This document shows, piece after piece, positions 35,024 through 44,122 of a stretch of 64,000 nt of DNA. Below the pieces are notes generated by a model. That model searched no databases, was not told the origin of the DNA, and saw only the letters and a list, made by a program, of their open reading frames with translations. A program made the position numbers and the translations under genes. How positions within the stretch are numbered: position 1 is the first letter of the stretch; each line of letters begins with the position of its first letter. Origin of the DNA: Marivirga sericea (lineage in GTDB: Bacteria > Bacteroidota > Bacteroidia > Cytophagales > Cyclobacteriaceae); the NCBI RefSeq assembly GCF_900177665.1, contig NZ_FXAW01000003.1:336655-400654 (forward strand), written 5' to 3'.

Positions 35024-35653
35024 ATGAACGAAAAAATAAAGGAAGTACTTGAGAAGTCCCCATTTGAACCAGAGCTAAAAGATGAAATCTTGAAGTATGG
35101 CAGATTAAAAAAAGCAAAAGCTGGGCAAACTGTCATTACACCGGACGATGAAGCGCAAGAGATGCCTTTAGTGATGTCTGGTTTATTGAGGGTTATGCGT
35201 TCAGATGAAAATGGTAATGAAGTATTTCTGTACTACTTAGAAGGAGGCGAAACCTGTGCGATGTCTATTACTTGTTGTTTGGAAGGGAAAAGAAGTTCTT
35301 TTCACGTAGTAGCAGAAGATGATTCAGAACTATGGATGATGCCTGTCTCCAATCTGGACAACTGGATTACAAAGTATCGAAGCTTTAGAAGATTTGTTTT
35401 TAATTCCTACCAAACTAGATTTGATGAATTACTGCACACCATTGATAGCATGGTATTCATGAATCTAGATGAAAGACTGTATAATTACTTACTGGACAAA
35501 AAGATTGCAAGTGGTTCATTTGAAATCAAGAAAACGCATCAGCAAATAGCAAATGAGCTGAACACTTCTAGAGTGGTGATTTCGCGACTCCTTAAGAAAC
35601 TAGAAAAAGAAGATAAGATAGAACAAAGAAGAAATTATATTGAAATTCTTTAG
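35024..35653 (+). CDS. Crp/Fnr-family regulator with Cys-rich sensor domain
   Basis: A 209-residue regulator: N-terminal cyclic-nucleotide-binding-type beta-roll (residues about 20-115) and C-terminal helix-turn-helix (H-Q-Q-I-A-N-E-L-N-T-S-R-V-V-I-S-R-L-L-K near 171-190). The sensor domain lacks the usual cAMP-binding R-x-S pocket and carries T-C-A-M-S-I-T-C-C near residues 84-92, three cysteines that could sense sulfur species or redox state. It follows the ArsR gene by 4 bp. A fitting palindrome stands in front of the next gene (35681-35698). Confidence 0.9.
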   Translation: MNEKIKEVLEKSPFEPELKDEILKYGRLKKAKAGQTVITPDDEAQEMPLVMSGLLRVMRSDENGNEVFLYYLEGGETCAMSITCCLEGKRSSFHVVAEDDSELWMMPVSNLDNWITKYRSFRRFVFNSYQTRFDELLHTIDSMVFMNLDERLYNYLLDKKIASGSFEIKKTHQQIANELNTSRVVISRLLKKLEKEDKIEQRRNYIEIL

Positions 35654-35680
35654 AAACAACTCATTTAAATAGATTGCGTG

Positions 35681-35698
35681 CTGATTTTTAAGAATCAG
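35681..35698 (+). promoter_or_regulatory. Candidate Crp/Fnr-type operator upstream of the persulfide dioxygenase gene
   Basis: Sixteen of 18 bases form a palindrome, with arms CTGATT and AATCAG and a central TTAA. Inside are TGATT and AATCA with a 6-bp spacer, the size of Crp/Fnr sites. Its centre is about 45-50 bp upstream of a TATATTTG element (35734-35741), a distance suited to activation. The short stem could also be a weak terminator of the regulator genes, but no T-run follows. Confidence 0.45.
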
Positions 35699-35733
35699 TA
35701 ACCGATGTTACAATCCAGATTTGAACACTGCCG

Positions 35734-35741
35734 TATATTTG
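35734..35741 (+). promoter_or_regulatory. -7 element of the persulfide dioxygenase gene
   Basis: TATATTTG is an exact TAnnTTTG match, 33 bp before the ATG at 35774. No -33 TTTG occurs at the usual spacing, which fits activator-dependent use. Confidence 0.5.
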
Positions 35742-35773
35742 TGAGAAGTTTAAAAAGAAATTAATTTTGAATT

Positions 35774-37189
35774 ATGAATATAGAACAGATTTATACCGGA
35801 TGTTTAGCGCAAGGCGCTTACTATATTGAAAGCAAAGGAGAAGTTGCTATTATAGATCCATTAAGAGAATCAGCTCCCTACATTGAAAAAGCGCAAAAAG
35901 ACGGAGCTAAAATTAAATATATTTTCGAAACACACTTTCATGCAGATTTCGTATCTGGTCATGTTGATTTGGCAGAAAAGACAGGAGCGACAATCGTTTA
36001 CGGTCCTGGTGCTAAAACAGATTTCAAAATGCACGAAGCTAAAGACGGGGAGTTATTTGAGGTTGGAGACATAAAAATAAAAGTTTTGCATACTCCAGGT
36101 CATACTTTAGAAAGTTCTACTTTCTTATTAATAGATAAAGATGGAAATGAAAAAGCAATCTTCAGCGGTGACACATTATTTATTGGTGATGTCGGGAGAC
36201 CTGATTTAGCCCAAAAAGCAGGGTCAATCACTCAAGAAGATTTAGCAGGAATGCTTTTTGACAGTTTAAGAAATAAAATCATGACATTGCCTGATGAGGT
36301 AGTGGTTTATCCTGCACACGGTGCTGGTTCTGCTTGTGGTAAAAATATGAGCAAAGAAACTACTGATCTTTTGGGCAATCAAAAGGAAAATAATTACGCA
36401 CTTAGAGCGGATATGACAAAAGAGGAATTCATCAATGAAGTAACTGATGGCTTATTACCTCCACCACAATATTTTGCTCAAAATGTGGCTATGAACAAAT
36501 CTTCCGAAACTTCTGGATTAGATAAAATCTTGGAAAAAGGTAACGTAGGCTTAGATGTAGAAACATTTGAAGCTATGGCGAACCATGAAGGTGCATTAGT
36601 CTTGGATACCAGACACCAAGAGCATTTTGCAAAAGAGCACATTCCTAATTCTATCTTTATTGGAATTGATGGAAGCTTTGCTCCTTGGGTAGGTGCTTTA
36701 ATCCCCGATTTGCAACAACCGATAGTATTCATCACCGAGGAAGGACGGGAAGAAGAAATTGTCACACGTCTTTCAAGAGTTGGATATGATAATACTTTAG
36801 GTTACTTAAAAGGGGGAATTAGTGCCTGGAAAGCAGCTGGGAAAGATACTGATAGTGTACGATCTATTCCCGCTACAGAATTTGCGTCAGCATTAAAATC
36901 TTCAGAATTGACAGTGCTAGATGTGAGAAAACCATCTGAATTTCAATCTGAACATGTAGAAGACGCACAAAATTTCCCATTGGATTATATCAATGATCAT
37001 TTTGATGAATTGGATAAAGATCAAACCTATCATCTGCACTGCGCGGGAGGATATCGATCAATGATTGCAGCATCGATCATGAAATCAAGAGGAGTTCATA
37101 AACTAGTAGATGTTGCCGGTGGCTTTAAAGCAATAACTGAAACTGACATTCCTAGAACTGACTATGTTTGTCCTTCAACATTGAAATAG
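35774..37189 (+). CDS. Persulfide dioxygenase-rhodanese fusion (CstB-like)
   Basis: A 471-residue protein: metallo-beta-lactamase-fold persulfide dioxygenase (E-T-H-F-H-A-D-F-V-S-G-H near 54-65, H-T-P-G-H-T near 112) followed by two rhodanese domains. The first rhodanese (about 255-355) lacks the catalytic Cys (I-T-E-E-G-R at that place). The second (about 365-465) has it in H-C-A-G-G-Y-R-S near residue 424. The domain set matches CstB-type proteins that oxidise glutathione or coenzyme A persulfide and detoxify sulfide. It follows the Cys-rich Crp/Fnr regulator and ends in a clear terminator. Confidence 0.92.
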   Translation: MNIEQIYTGCLAQGAYYIESKGEVAIIDPLRESAPYIEKAQKDGAKIKYIFETHFHADFVSGHVDLAEKTGATIVYGPGAKTDFKMHEAKDGELFEVGDIKIKVLHTPGHTLESSTFLLIDKDGNEKAIFSGDTLFIGDVGRPDLAQKAGSITQEDLAGMLFDSLRNKIMTLPDEVVVYPAHGAGSACGKNMSKETTDLLGNQKENNYALRADMTKEEFINEVTDGLLPPPQYFAQNVAMNKSSETSGLDKILEKGNVGLDVETFEAMANHEGALVLDTRHQEHFAKEHIPNSIFIGIDGSFAPWVGALIPDLQQPIVFITEEGREEEIVTRLSRVGYDNTLGYLKGGISAWKAAGKDTDSVRSIPATEFASALKSSELTVLDVRKPSEFQSEHVEDAQNFPLDYINDHFDELDKDQTYHLHCAGGYRSMIAASIMKSRGVHKLVDVAGGFKAITETDIPRTDYVCPSTLK

Positions 37190-37213
37190 ATTTATTCTTT
37201 AGTTATAAAAAGG

Positions 37214-37249
37214 GAGGCTCGCTTAAATTTTTATGAGAGCCTCTTTTTT
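37214..37249 (+). terminator. Rho-independent terminator of the persulfide dioxygenase gene
   Basis: A 7-bp GC-rich stem (GAGGCTC paired with GAGCCTC, 16-nt loop), extended by G-T pairs, is followed by six T residues. Confidence 0.7.
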
Positions 37250-37262
37250 AAACCTCTTTTAT

Positions 37263-38609
37263 ATGAAATTTTATTCATATATATTGTTATTTATACTCGC
37301 ACCTTTCGTACTAAGCGCGCAAAATAATCACCAACAATTTGAATCCATCGATTCTGTTTCGCACGGCTCTTTCAATCCTAATGAAGCTCACAGTTTTCAT
37401 GAATGGTTTAAAAAAGGGCATGTAAGCGGGTTATTTCGTTCGAATTTTATTAGCACTTATCGACCCGAGAGTCAACACTTCAGCGGTGCGGCAGGACTTG
37501 GAGGCCGAATCTACTATCACAGTGCATACTGGCATGGATTCCAAATAGGGATAGGAGGGATCTATACCTACAACATTCTATCTACTGACTTAAGCAATAC
37601 AACTGAAAGCTTTTACCTACCGAAATGGGAACGTCAGTTATTTGACTTAGAAGACCCCGACAATAAGCATGACTTAGATCGACTTGAAGAGCTTTTTATC
37701 AAATACCGCCATAAAGACTCTTATGTCAAAATAGGTAAGATGCTTCTAAATACACCTTTGGTCAATCCTCAGGATTCTAGAATGAAGCCATCCGCATTTC
37801 AAGGCATTTGGATAGATTGGAATGAGGGACACCGTTTTGAGATCAATGGTGGATTTTTCAATAAAGTGTCTCCCAGATCTACTACTGAGTGGATTGAAAT
37901 AAGTGAAAGCATCAACCTTTATGATCACTTACTAGATCCTGATTCGAGTCATTATGTGATGGACACAAAGGGACTATTAATTGCTGGTGGTCATTATATT
38001 CCTAACGAAAAAATTAGCTTCCATTCCTGGCAATATCTCATTGAAAATATCAGCTTTATCACATTTAATCAAATAGAATATCAAGAAAGTAAAGTCAAGC
38101 TTGGACTGCAATACTACTTTCAAAATGCTGTAAATGAAAATCATTACTTAGATCAGGACCACATAGCACACAAAATATCTGGTCAGATCAAATGGACGGA
38201 GGACAAATGGCAATTATCCTACAATCAAACCGCCAATTTATCTGACTATGCTATGAAATTCCCTTCAGAATGGGGTGCTGAGCCATTTTATACCTTTATT
38301 AGCAGACACAGAATCATGGGCCTAGAGCAAATCAATAGTAGGGCGCTAAAATTGGATATTCAGCCATTCAATAACTGGGAATCACTTAACATCGGCCTCT
38401 ATGGTGTTCATAGTTCCTTCAGCCAGTCTAAAGCGAGCAATTCAATGACACAGCTCAGCTTAGATATTCAAACTCATTTCAAAGGCAATTGGAAAGCACT
38501 AAAGTTGAGATTCTTAAATTCATACTTCATTACGGATGGCTTCTCAGAGAATGATTTTTTATATGAGTCCATTTATCATTCACAATTAATCTTAAATTAT
38601 AGATTTTGA
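37263..38609 (+). CDS. OprD-like outer-membrane porin
   Basis: A 448-residue protein. The start M-K-F-Y-S-Y-I-L-L-F with cleavage after V-L-S-A fits a signal peptide; an earlier in-frame ATG (37233) falls within the terminator of the previous gene. The barrel shows OprD-family landmarks: G-L-F-R-S-N-F-I-S-T-Y near 55, G-A-A-G-L-G-G-R-I-Y-Y near 75, K-I-G-K-M-L-L-N-T-P near 158 and D-S-R-M-K-P-S-A-F-Q-G near 174. It would let small substrates cross the outer membrane. The substrate is unknown. It is convergent with the sensor kinase gene, 1 bp apart. Confidence 0.75.
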   Translation: MKFYSYILLFILAPFVLSAQNNHQQFESIDSVSHGSFNPNEAHSFHEWFKKGHVSGLFRSNFISTYRPESQHFSGAAGLGGRIYYHSAYWHGFQIGIGGIYTYNILSTDLSNTTESFYLPKWERQLFDLEDPDNKHDLDRLEELFIKYRHKDSYVKIGKMLLNTPLVNPQDSRMKPSAFQGIWIDWNEGHRFEINGGFFNKVSPRSTTEWIEISESINLYDHLLDPDSSHYVMDTKGLLIAGGHYIPNEKISFHSWQYLIENISFITFNQIEYQESKVKLGLQYYFQNAVNENHYLDQDHIAHKISGQIKWTEDKWQLSYNQTANLSDYAMKFPSEWGAEPFYTFISRHRIMGLEQINSRALKLDIQPFNNWESLNIGLYGVHSSFSQSKASNSMTQLSLDIQTHFKGNWKALKLRFLNSYFITDGFSENDFLYESIYHSQLILNYRF

Positions 38610-38610
38610 T

Positions 38611-40533
38611 TTATGCCTTTGGTAATTTCAAAATCACAGCAGTACCCGTTTTCCCATCACTCTTAATATTGATTTTACCTTCTAATTTTTTGACAAATTC
38701 CATCACAATGGAAAAACCTAAACCACTACCCTTTTCATTGTCTGTCCCTGAACTACTGACCACATGCTTCCCTTCCAATACATTTTCAATTGCTTTTTCG
38801 GACATTCCTACTCCACTATCACGTATAGTAGTTTCTACAAAACTATTTTGATCGATTGCTTCTAATTTAACCTCACCTCCCCTTGGAGTGAATTTCACAG
38901 CATTAGAAAATAAATTTCTAAAAATTGTTAATAATGCATTTTCATCTCCCCATACATACAAGTCTCTTTCGATCAAATTTACTACCTGTAGGTCTTTTTC
39001 AGTCAGCTGGTACTCAAAAAGCTGGATTGATCTTTCCGATATTTCTCGTACTGACATCTTCTGAATATGAAAATTAAAATCTCCTTTGTTACTAAAAGTC
39101 CAAGAGAGTAATTGGTTGGTAAGTGCCGATAAGTTCTGTACTGATATGGTGAGATATTGAAAATATTCTATTTTTCTTTTCTCGTTTGGCTCTACATTCA
39201 ACAATTGTAACATTGATCCAATATTTCCAATGGGCCCCTTCAAATCATGAGCAATAATTCCAAATAACTTGTCCTTGCTTCTAATAGTATTAATTAAAGT
39301 TTGCCTGACTTTATATAATCTAAAAGCTAAAAAAAGCGATATGATGAGAAATATAATAATTAAAACACCTATCGCATACTGCAACTGAATTAAATCTTTT
39401 TGGGCAGTGAGTTCTTTTTCTTTCTTAGTATTTTGAGTAATCAAATCCTCATTCTCCCTGTTTCTTCTCTCGACTTCATAGCGTGTTTTAATCTCTTCCA
39501 ACTGTCGGCTTCTTTCTAAGGCTATCAATGAATCCTTTTCTATACTATGCAATTGATGATATTCATAAGCCATTTCAAACAGACCTTGTTCTCCGTAATT
39601 TTCAGCTATTAACCTATACACCTTTTCTTGTTCACGTGTTTCTGAAGTTTCCTCCATCATCTGCAAAGATTTATCATAATAGTACAAACCACTATCATAA
39701 GATTGAGTCAATGTATGAATTTCCCCAAGCGTATAATAACTGTAAATTAAAACGGACTTGTACTGATGTTTTTCTTGGAGCTTCACAGCTCTGTAAAGCA
39801 GATCTAAGGCTTCTTGATATTGACCTAGCTTCATTTTAGGTTCGGCTAGGTTCCCAAGGGTAATCGATAAATTAAAGGTATTATCTCGCTTTTCATTAAT
39901 GGCTAATGACTTCTGATAATTAGAAATTGCCTCCTGATATTTCTCTTGAAAGCAATCTACAATTCCCAAATACTCAAAATTAGTTGCGATTTTTACAGAA
40001 TCATTAGACTGAATAGCATATTCCAACATCCTCTGATAAATTGCTCGCGCATCTGCATATTTTTTGATACTTACATAGATACCACCAAGAATATTAGAGG
40101 CCTCTATAAAATTTGATGTATCCTGTAGCTGCTTAAAAATCTCAATCCCTTCCAAAATTTCTTCGATAGATTTTACATTATCTGTCATTCTCCATAAGGA
40201 ATGTGCTATGCCAATCTGCGCCTTACCATGATAAAATTTATTTTGGTTTTGGACGGCTATTGATTTTAATACCTGATAACTCTTCAAAGCGACTGGATAA
40301 TCTCCTGTTATGTAAAGTGCATCTGAATAATTGAGCTGATATTTCAACTTTTCATCATCAGAATCGAATTGTACTAAATCTGCATCAATATTAGAATAAT
40401 ATTGGATTGCACATTGATAGTTTTCAGCTCTGAAACATGAATCTCCTTTTTGAATGGAGTATTGGTAATCTTTGACGTCTTGATCAAAAATTATATTGAA
40501 ATTTAATAGGAGTAAGTTTAAGAATATGATCAC
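38611..40533 (-). CDS. TPR sensor histidine kinase
   Basis: A 640-residue kinase. Residues about 20-345 are tetratricopeptide repeats (A-L-D-L-L-Y-R-A-V-K-L-Q-E-K and similar). A coiled coil and one membrane helix (about 382-402) lead to the H-box K-L-F-G-I-I-A-H-D-L-K-G-P-I near 423-436, the N-box N-L-F-S-N-A-V-K-F-T-P-R-G-G near 545, and the G-boxes D-S-G-V-G-M and G-S-G-L-G-F-S-I. No response regulator lies next to it. The start is GTG with a short hydrophobic N-terminus that may be a weak signal peptide, placing the TPR part in the periplasm. Confidence 0.9.
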   Translation of the reverse strand: MIIFLNLLLLNFNIIFDQDVKDYQYSIQKGDSCFRAENYQCAIQYYSNIDADLVQFDSDDEKLKYQLNYSDALYITGDYPVALKSYQVLKSIAVQNQNKFYHGKAQIGIAHSLWRMTDNVKSIEEILEGIEIFKQLQDTSNFIEASNILGGIYVSIKKYADARAIYQRMLEYAIQSNDSVKIATNFEYLGIVDCFQEKYQEAISNYQKSLAINEKRDNTFNLSITLGNLAEPKMKLGQYQEALDLLYRAVKLQEKHQYKSVLIYSYYTLGEIHTLTQSYDSGLYYYDKSLQMMEETSETREQEKVYRLIAENYGEQGLFEMAYEYHQLHSIEKDSLIALERSRQLEEIKTRYEVERRNRENEDLITQNTKKEKELTAQKDLIQLQYAIGVLIIIFLIISLFLAFRLYKVRQTLINTIRSKDKLFGIIAHDLKGPIGNIGSMLQLLNVEPNEKRKIEYFQYLTISVQNLSALTNQLLSWTFSNKGDFNFHIQKMSVREISERSIQLFEYQLTEKDLQVVNLIERDLYVWGDENALLTIFRNLFSNAVKFTPRGGEVKLEAIDQNSFVETTIRDSGVGMSEKAIENVLEGKHVVSSSGTDNEKGSGLGFSIVMEFVKKLEGKINIKSDGKTGTAVILKLPKA

Positions 40534-40594
40534 AGTAACTCAAGAAAATTAAAAAACTCAAATTAAGCTATTGTGATCAAATTCAATAGATTTT

Positions 40595-40876
40595 TTATCT
40601 ATTTTTCTTTTTTAATTTTTCATATTCGCGATCAACAGAATAGTAGGAATTATTTACATACACTCCAAAGAAATGTAACGTTATTCCTATCCCCCACCCT
40701 AAAGTCATCCATAACGGCCAAGGGAGAAATAAATCACCATAACTGCTTCCGAAACTTCCTGTAAAATACCATAGCAACCAAACTAATACATTTACCGACA
40801 GATAAGTTGTTAAGTGGCGCTTAAATCCTACTCTAGCTTCAGCTAGTTTCCATAATTCTTCATCTCTATTTTCCAT
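40595..40876 (-). CDS. 2TM domain protein
   Basis: A 93-residue protein with two membrane helices (about 22-42 and 55-75) between charged ends, including A-R-V-G-F-K-R-H-L-T-T-Y-L near 14-26 and the end Y-E-K-L-K-K-K-N-R. This matches the 2TM family, which occurs alone or fused to sensor kinases of the LytS type. It lies 61 bp upstream of the TPR kinase on the same strand, so a role in signalling at the membrane is a fair guess. Confidence 0.85.
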   Translation of the reverse strand: MENRDEELWKLAEARVGFKRHLTTYLSVNVLVWLLWYFTGSFGSSYGDLFLPWPLWMTLGWGIGITLHFFGVYVNNSYYSVDREYEKLKKKNR

Positions 40877-40954
40877 GATTCTTAATTTAATTGATGCTTA
40901 TATAATTGATATTTAATATGTTTTAACTAATCATAATTAACTTATTGTCTTTTA

Positions 40955-43009
40955 CTAATCATTCACAAGATTGAATATTATACCAGCATATAAACTTCTT
41001 CTAGTCAGGTAATTAGAATTGTATTTACTGTAATCATAATTGTAGCTGATCGAATTTTCATTTTTGAAATCAAAGACATTATCTACATTTATAAATACAA
41101 GACCATTTAATTTACTTGACAATTGGAACAACTTGCTTGCCCCCATGGAAAAATTCCTATAAGGGTTAAAGAAGTTCGGAGATGATAGTTCCTGAGGTGC
41201 GAATACTTCAAGACTTGAAATAAATTGAGCACTATTCACTAATTGAAAAGTATTTCCTTTGAAGACTTGAAATGATGCATTTAAGCTCCAGCCAGGATAA
41301 GGATTATATTTTAAAAAAGTACGTGCAAACCATTCCCATTTGCTGCTTCGAAGATAAAATGAAGCTGATTGATCAAGCTGAATTTTATTCTTGTGAAAAA
41401 AGGTCAATCTGCTTTCACTGCCAGTAACTGCGCTGTCCCCGTGATTTCGAAAAAAGCTTTGATGCAGAGCCCAGCCCTTTTGTTTCAAATCAAGATCAAT
41501 ACTAGATTGAGACTGTTCTATTATTTGAGGATCAGTATCTATGCGAGTTTGGTAATACTTTCCATGACCTACCTTCAACTGCAGACCTTTATTCATTTCC
41601 CATAAATAATTGAACTGGTAACTCCACAATTGTTGATGGGTGACCGGAATATAAGCTGTTCGCATTCCTGAGCCAAATGAATGGTGGCCCCATTTTTTGC
41701 GCCCGTACAAATAATACTCGTGACTTTGCAGCTGTTCCTTGGAATTAATGGTAATTGAAGGATGATCAGGCGCCAAGGCGTAACCTAAAGAAGGAACCTT
41801 ACCCTTAAGAATACTATTTTGGTTCCAGTAGGCATAGCCTGTTTTAAATACATCACCCTTTTTACTATAAGTGAAATTTGCCGATGCATAGGGATCATTG
41901 TTTTGTTGACTATATTCTAGGTTACCAAAATTATAGTTATTTTTGCTTAATGAATTGCCCGCAATCAATGAGGCTTGCCAAGCCCCAAAATCCTGTATCC
42001 ATTGAGCTGTAGTAATACTTCGTTCAGCATTTTGTACAAATCCATCTTGATAACTGGGGTGTTCAAAATTGAAATTATACGAATCAAATAATCCATATTG
42101 GTAGATCTTAAGAGATCCCCATGACTGATGGGTGGTGAAAAGCGCACCGCCTTCGTACGCATTAAAACTATTGATATCTTCAAAATTACTTGTATTGACT
42201 CCCTTTAAGATTTCATCAAACTGGTAATTTCCAAAAACCCCCACATAAGATCTTTCTCCAACTTTCCCTCGACCTGAATATCCTACGTTGGCCATAGAGA
42301 TAACAGCTGTATGTTGCCAATAGTCAGGAAAGCGATCTGCTAGTTCCAACACTACCGTACCGGAAGTAGCTTGACCATATTCTACCGGTGGATTTCCAGG
42401 AAAAACAGTAGCACTTTTTAGGAAATCTGTATTAAAAATACTGAGTGTTCCGGTATTCGTCAATTGAGCATATTTGACAGGATTTTTTACTGGCACCCCA
42501 TTCAAGAAGTAACCGGTTTGTTGCGGAGAAGCTCCCCTAAATGCCACAGCCGCATTTTCATCTTTCGTAGTGGATGACATCTGTGTATTAATAGCTACCA
42601 AAGCATCTGCTTTAGAGTTGGGATTAGTGTAAATATCCAAAGGCTCAAGTTTTTCAAAAGCAAAATTTTCTGCTCCTAAAACGCTGGCCTTTACCTCAAC
42701 ACTTTCCAACTGTCGCGAATATGGTTCCATACTAATCAGTACATTATCATCTTGTTCGGCTACAATAAAAATCCTTTCCTTATACCCAATAAAACTACAA
42801 AGTAAAGTATCACCTAACTGAATGCCCGCTATGGTAAAATAGCCCTTGCTATTTGTCACAGCATTAAGTTTATAATTGCTTTTCATCCAAACATGTGCTC
42901 CAAGAAGAGGTTCATCATTTGACACGATCTTCCCGGAGATTGATATTTGCCCAAAAGCATCACTCAAGAAAAAAAACAAGCCCACTAAACACAATAACTT
43001 CTTCATCAT
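40955..43009 (-). CDS. TonB-dependent outer-membrane receptor
   Basis: A 684-residue receptor with a signal peptide (cleavage after D-A-F-G), a carboxypeptidase-like N-domain (I-S-G-K-I-V-S-N-D-E-P-L-L-G-A-H-V-W), a plug (F-R-G-A-S-P-Q-Q-T-G-Y-F-L-N-G-V-P-V near 160-175), and a barrel ending V-N-D. It is short for the class. It lies 36 bp after a secreted TPR protein gene and is in the transcription unit with the shared palindrome (43762-43784), so the winged-helix regulator upstream probably controls it. The ligand is unknown. Confidence 0.88.
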   Translation of the reverse strand: MMKKLLCLVGLFFFLSDAFGQISISGKIVSNDEPLLGAHVWMKSNYKLNAVTNSKGYFTIAGIQLGDTLLCSFIGYKERIFIVAEQDDNVLISMEPYSRQLESVEVKASVLGAENFAFEKLEPLDIYTNPNSKADALVAINTQMSSTTKDENAAVAFRGASPQQTGYFLNGVPVKNPVKYAQLTNTGTLSIFNTDFLKSATVFPGNPPVEYGQATSGTVVLELADRFPDYWQHTAVISMANVGYSGRGKVGERSYVGVFGNYQFDEILKGVNTSNFEDINSFNAYEGGALFTTHQSWGSLKIYQYGLFDSYNFNFEHPSYQDGFVQNAERSITTAQWIQDFGAWQASLIAGNSLSKNNYNFGNLEYSQQNNDPYASANFTYSKKGDVFKTGYAYWNQNSILKGKVPSLGYALAPDHPSITINSKEQLQSHEYYLYGRKKWGHHSFGSGMRTAYIPVTHQQLWSYQFNYLWEMNKGLQLKVGHGKYYQTRIDTDPQIIEQSQSSIDLDLKQKGWALHQSFFRNHGDSAVTGSESRLTFFHKNKIQLDQSASFYLRSSKWEWFARTFLKYNPYPGWSLNASFQVFKGNTFQLVNSAQFISSLEVFAPQELSSPNFFNPYRNFSMGASKLFQLSSKLNGLVFINVDNVFDFKNENSISYNYDYSKYNSNYLTRRSLYAGIIFNLVND

Positions 43010-43045
43010 TGAAAAATGTTTTATTGATCAATTTAAATGCTACTT

Positions 43046-43756
43046 TTATTTGCTTGCTTGAGCTTGAGGCAATAGTTGAGAGGATACCCATTTAAATTCG
43101 GGCTCAACAGTTAAAGCTTTCTCGTACGTTTCAATCGCTTTATCCTTTTGACCAATGGCTTGGTATGCCTGACCTAAACTAGCCAGTGTATTAATATATA
43201 GCCATCCTTTATAATTTGCTTTTTCATATAGGGCAATTGCTTTTTCAAAAGCTTTAACTGCAGCTTCTTTATCACCACCAAAAGTTTCTGGGGTATAGAA
43301 TAGTGAAGTTCCTGAAATCATATTGACAATCGGTGAATCACTATTCATGGCTACTGCACTTTCAATTGCGCTTGAGCTTTTAGGCCCATAATACATCCCT
43401 TTCCAAGGAGAATAGGCCATGATAAAACCATAGATTGAGGATCGTAGCGCCATCGCTTCTGCCTTATGAATTCCTTGCTCTTCTAAACTTTCAATGTATT
43501 CTAAAGCTGGATCAACGAATTCATCAAACTTTTCCTCATTAGATGCAACCATCGTATTATTCAAAATCCCATAATAAGCTATGGCTTTCTGTAGAGGCCT
43601 CTCCTTATCAAATTGATTAAGGGCAGCTTCCCATAAATTGTCACTGCTTAACAGATATGCTTTATACATTAAACTATCTACTTTTTGCGCTTCACTGAAT
43701 TGCGCATTGACTAAGATCATCAAAACAACTCCTAAAACTATTCTAAACTTTTTCAT
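43046..43756 (-). CDS. Secreted TPR protein
   Basis: A 236-residue protein with a signal peptide (cleavage after F-S-E-A) and TPR units. The best are A-A-V-K-A-F-E-K-A-I-A-L-Y-E-K-A near 173-188 and L-A-S-L-G-Q-A-Y-Q-A-I-G-Q-K-D-K-A-I-E-T near 200-219. N-S-D-S-P-I-V-N and L-F-Y-T-P-E-T-F-G-G-D-K near 150-170 look like conserved inserts. It is expected in the periplasm and is co-transcribed with the TonB receptor, possibly as its periplasmic partner. A palindrome stands directly before its start codon. Confidence 0.75.
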   Translation of the reverse strand: MKKFRIVLGVVLMILVNAQFSEAQKVDSLMYKAYLLSSDNLWEAALNQFDKERPLQKAIAYYGILNNTMVASNEEKFDEFVDPALEYIESLEEQGIHKAEAMALRSSIYGFIMAYSPWKGMYYGPKSSSAIESAVAMNSDSPIVNMISGTSLFYTPETFGGDKEAAVKAFEKAIALYEKANYKGWLYINTLASLGQAYQAIGQKDKAIETYEKALTVEPEFKWVSSQLLPQAQASK

Positions 43757-43761
43757 AATAA

Positions 43762-43784
43762 ACTACTTTATTTTATAAACTATA
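43762..43784 (-). promoter_or_regulatory. Palindrome copy 2, before the TPR protein-receptor unit
   Basis: The 14-base core GTTTATAAAATAAA on the minus strand (43767-43780) is identical to the one at 45274-45287. Extended arms match at 7 of 10 positions. It ends 6 bp before the ATG, so a bound regulator would block transcription or early elongation. Confidence 0.55.
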
Positions 43785-43828
43785 TTAAGATAAAAAAAGA
43801 CTCCTTGAAGTCTCAATATTTAAAAAGA

Positions 43829-44119
43829 TCAATCTGTGGGTTTAATATAAGACCTCAATGCATTTAAATATTTTTCAAATGCATCAACTCCTTGATCAGT
43901 TATTCTACAACTAGTATGCGGATAATTATCCTTAAAGGTCTTCTCTACCTTTATGTACCCTGCATCTTTCAATTTATTAACCTGAACGCTCAAATTTCCT
44001 GAAGTGGCATTTGTTTTCTCCTTTATATAATTAAAGTCTGCCTCTTCTACATTCATTAACAAACTCATAACAGCTAAGCGTAACTGAGAATGCAATAATG
44101 GATCTAATGGCTCGAACAT
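43829..44119 (-). CDS. Winged-helix transcriptional regulator (HTH_34 type)
   Basis: A 96-residue DNA-binding protein. P-L-L-H-S-Q-L-R-L-A-V-M-S-L-L near residues 7-21, T-N-A-T-S-G-N-L-S-V-Q-V-N-K-L near 37-51 and the wing Y-I-K-V-E-K-T-F-K-D-N-Y-P-H-T near 55-69 are characteristic of small winged-helix proteins related to MarR and ArsR. There is no separate sensor domain. It follows a membrane protein gene by 3 bp and lies between two transcription units carrying the same palindrome, which are its likely targets. Confidence 0.88.
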   Translation of the reverse strand: MFEPLDPLLHSQLRLAVMSLLMNVEEADFNYIKEKTNATSGNLSVQVNKLKDAGYIKVEKTFKDNYPHTSCRITDQGVDAFEKYLNALRSYIKPTD

Positions 44120-44122
44120 GAT

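Noticed and set aside
35681-35698. Palindrome as a terminator of the ArsR-Crp/Fnr genes
   Set aside because: The stem is only 6 bp, AT-rich and not followed by T residues; placement fits a regulator site better.
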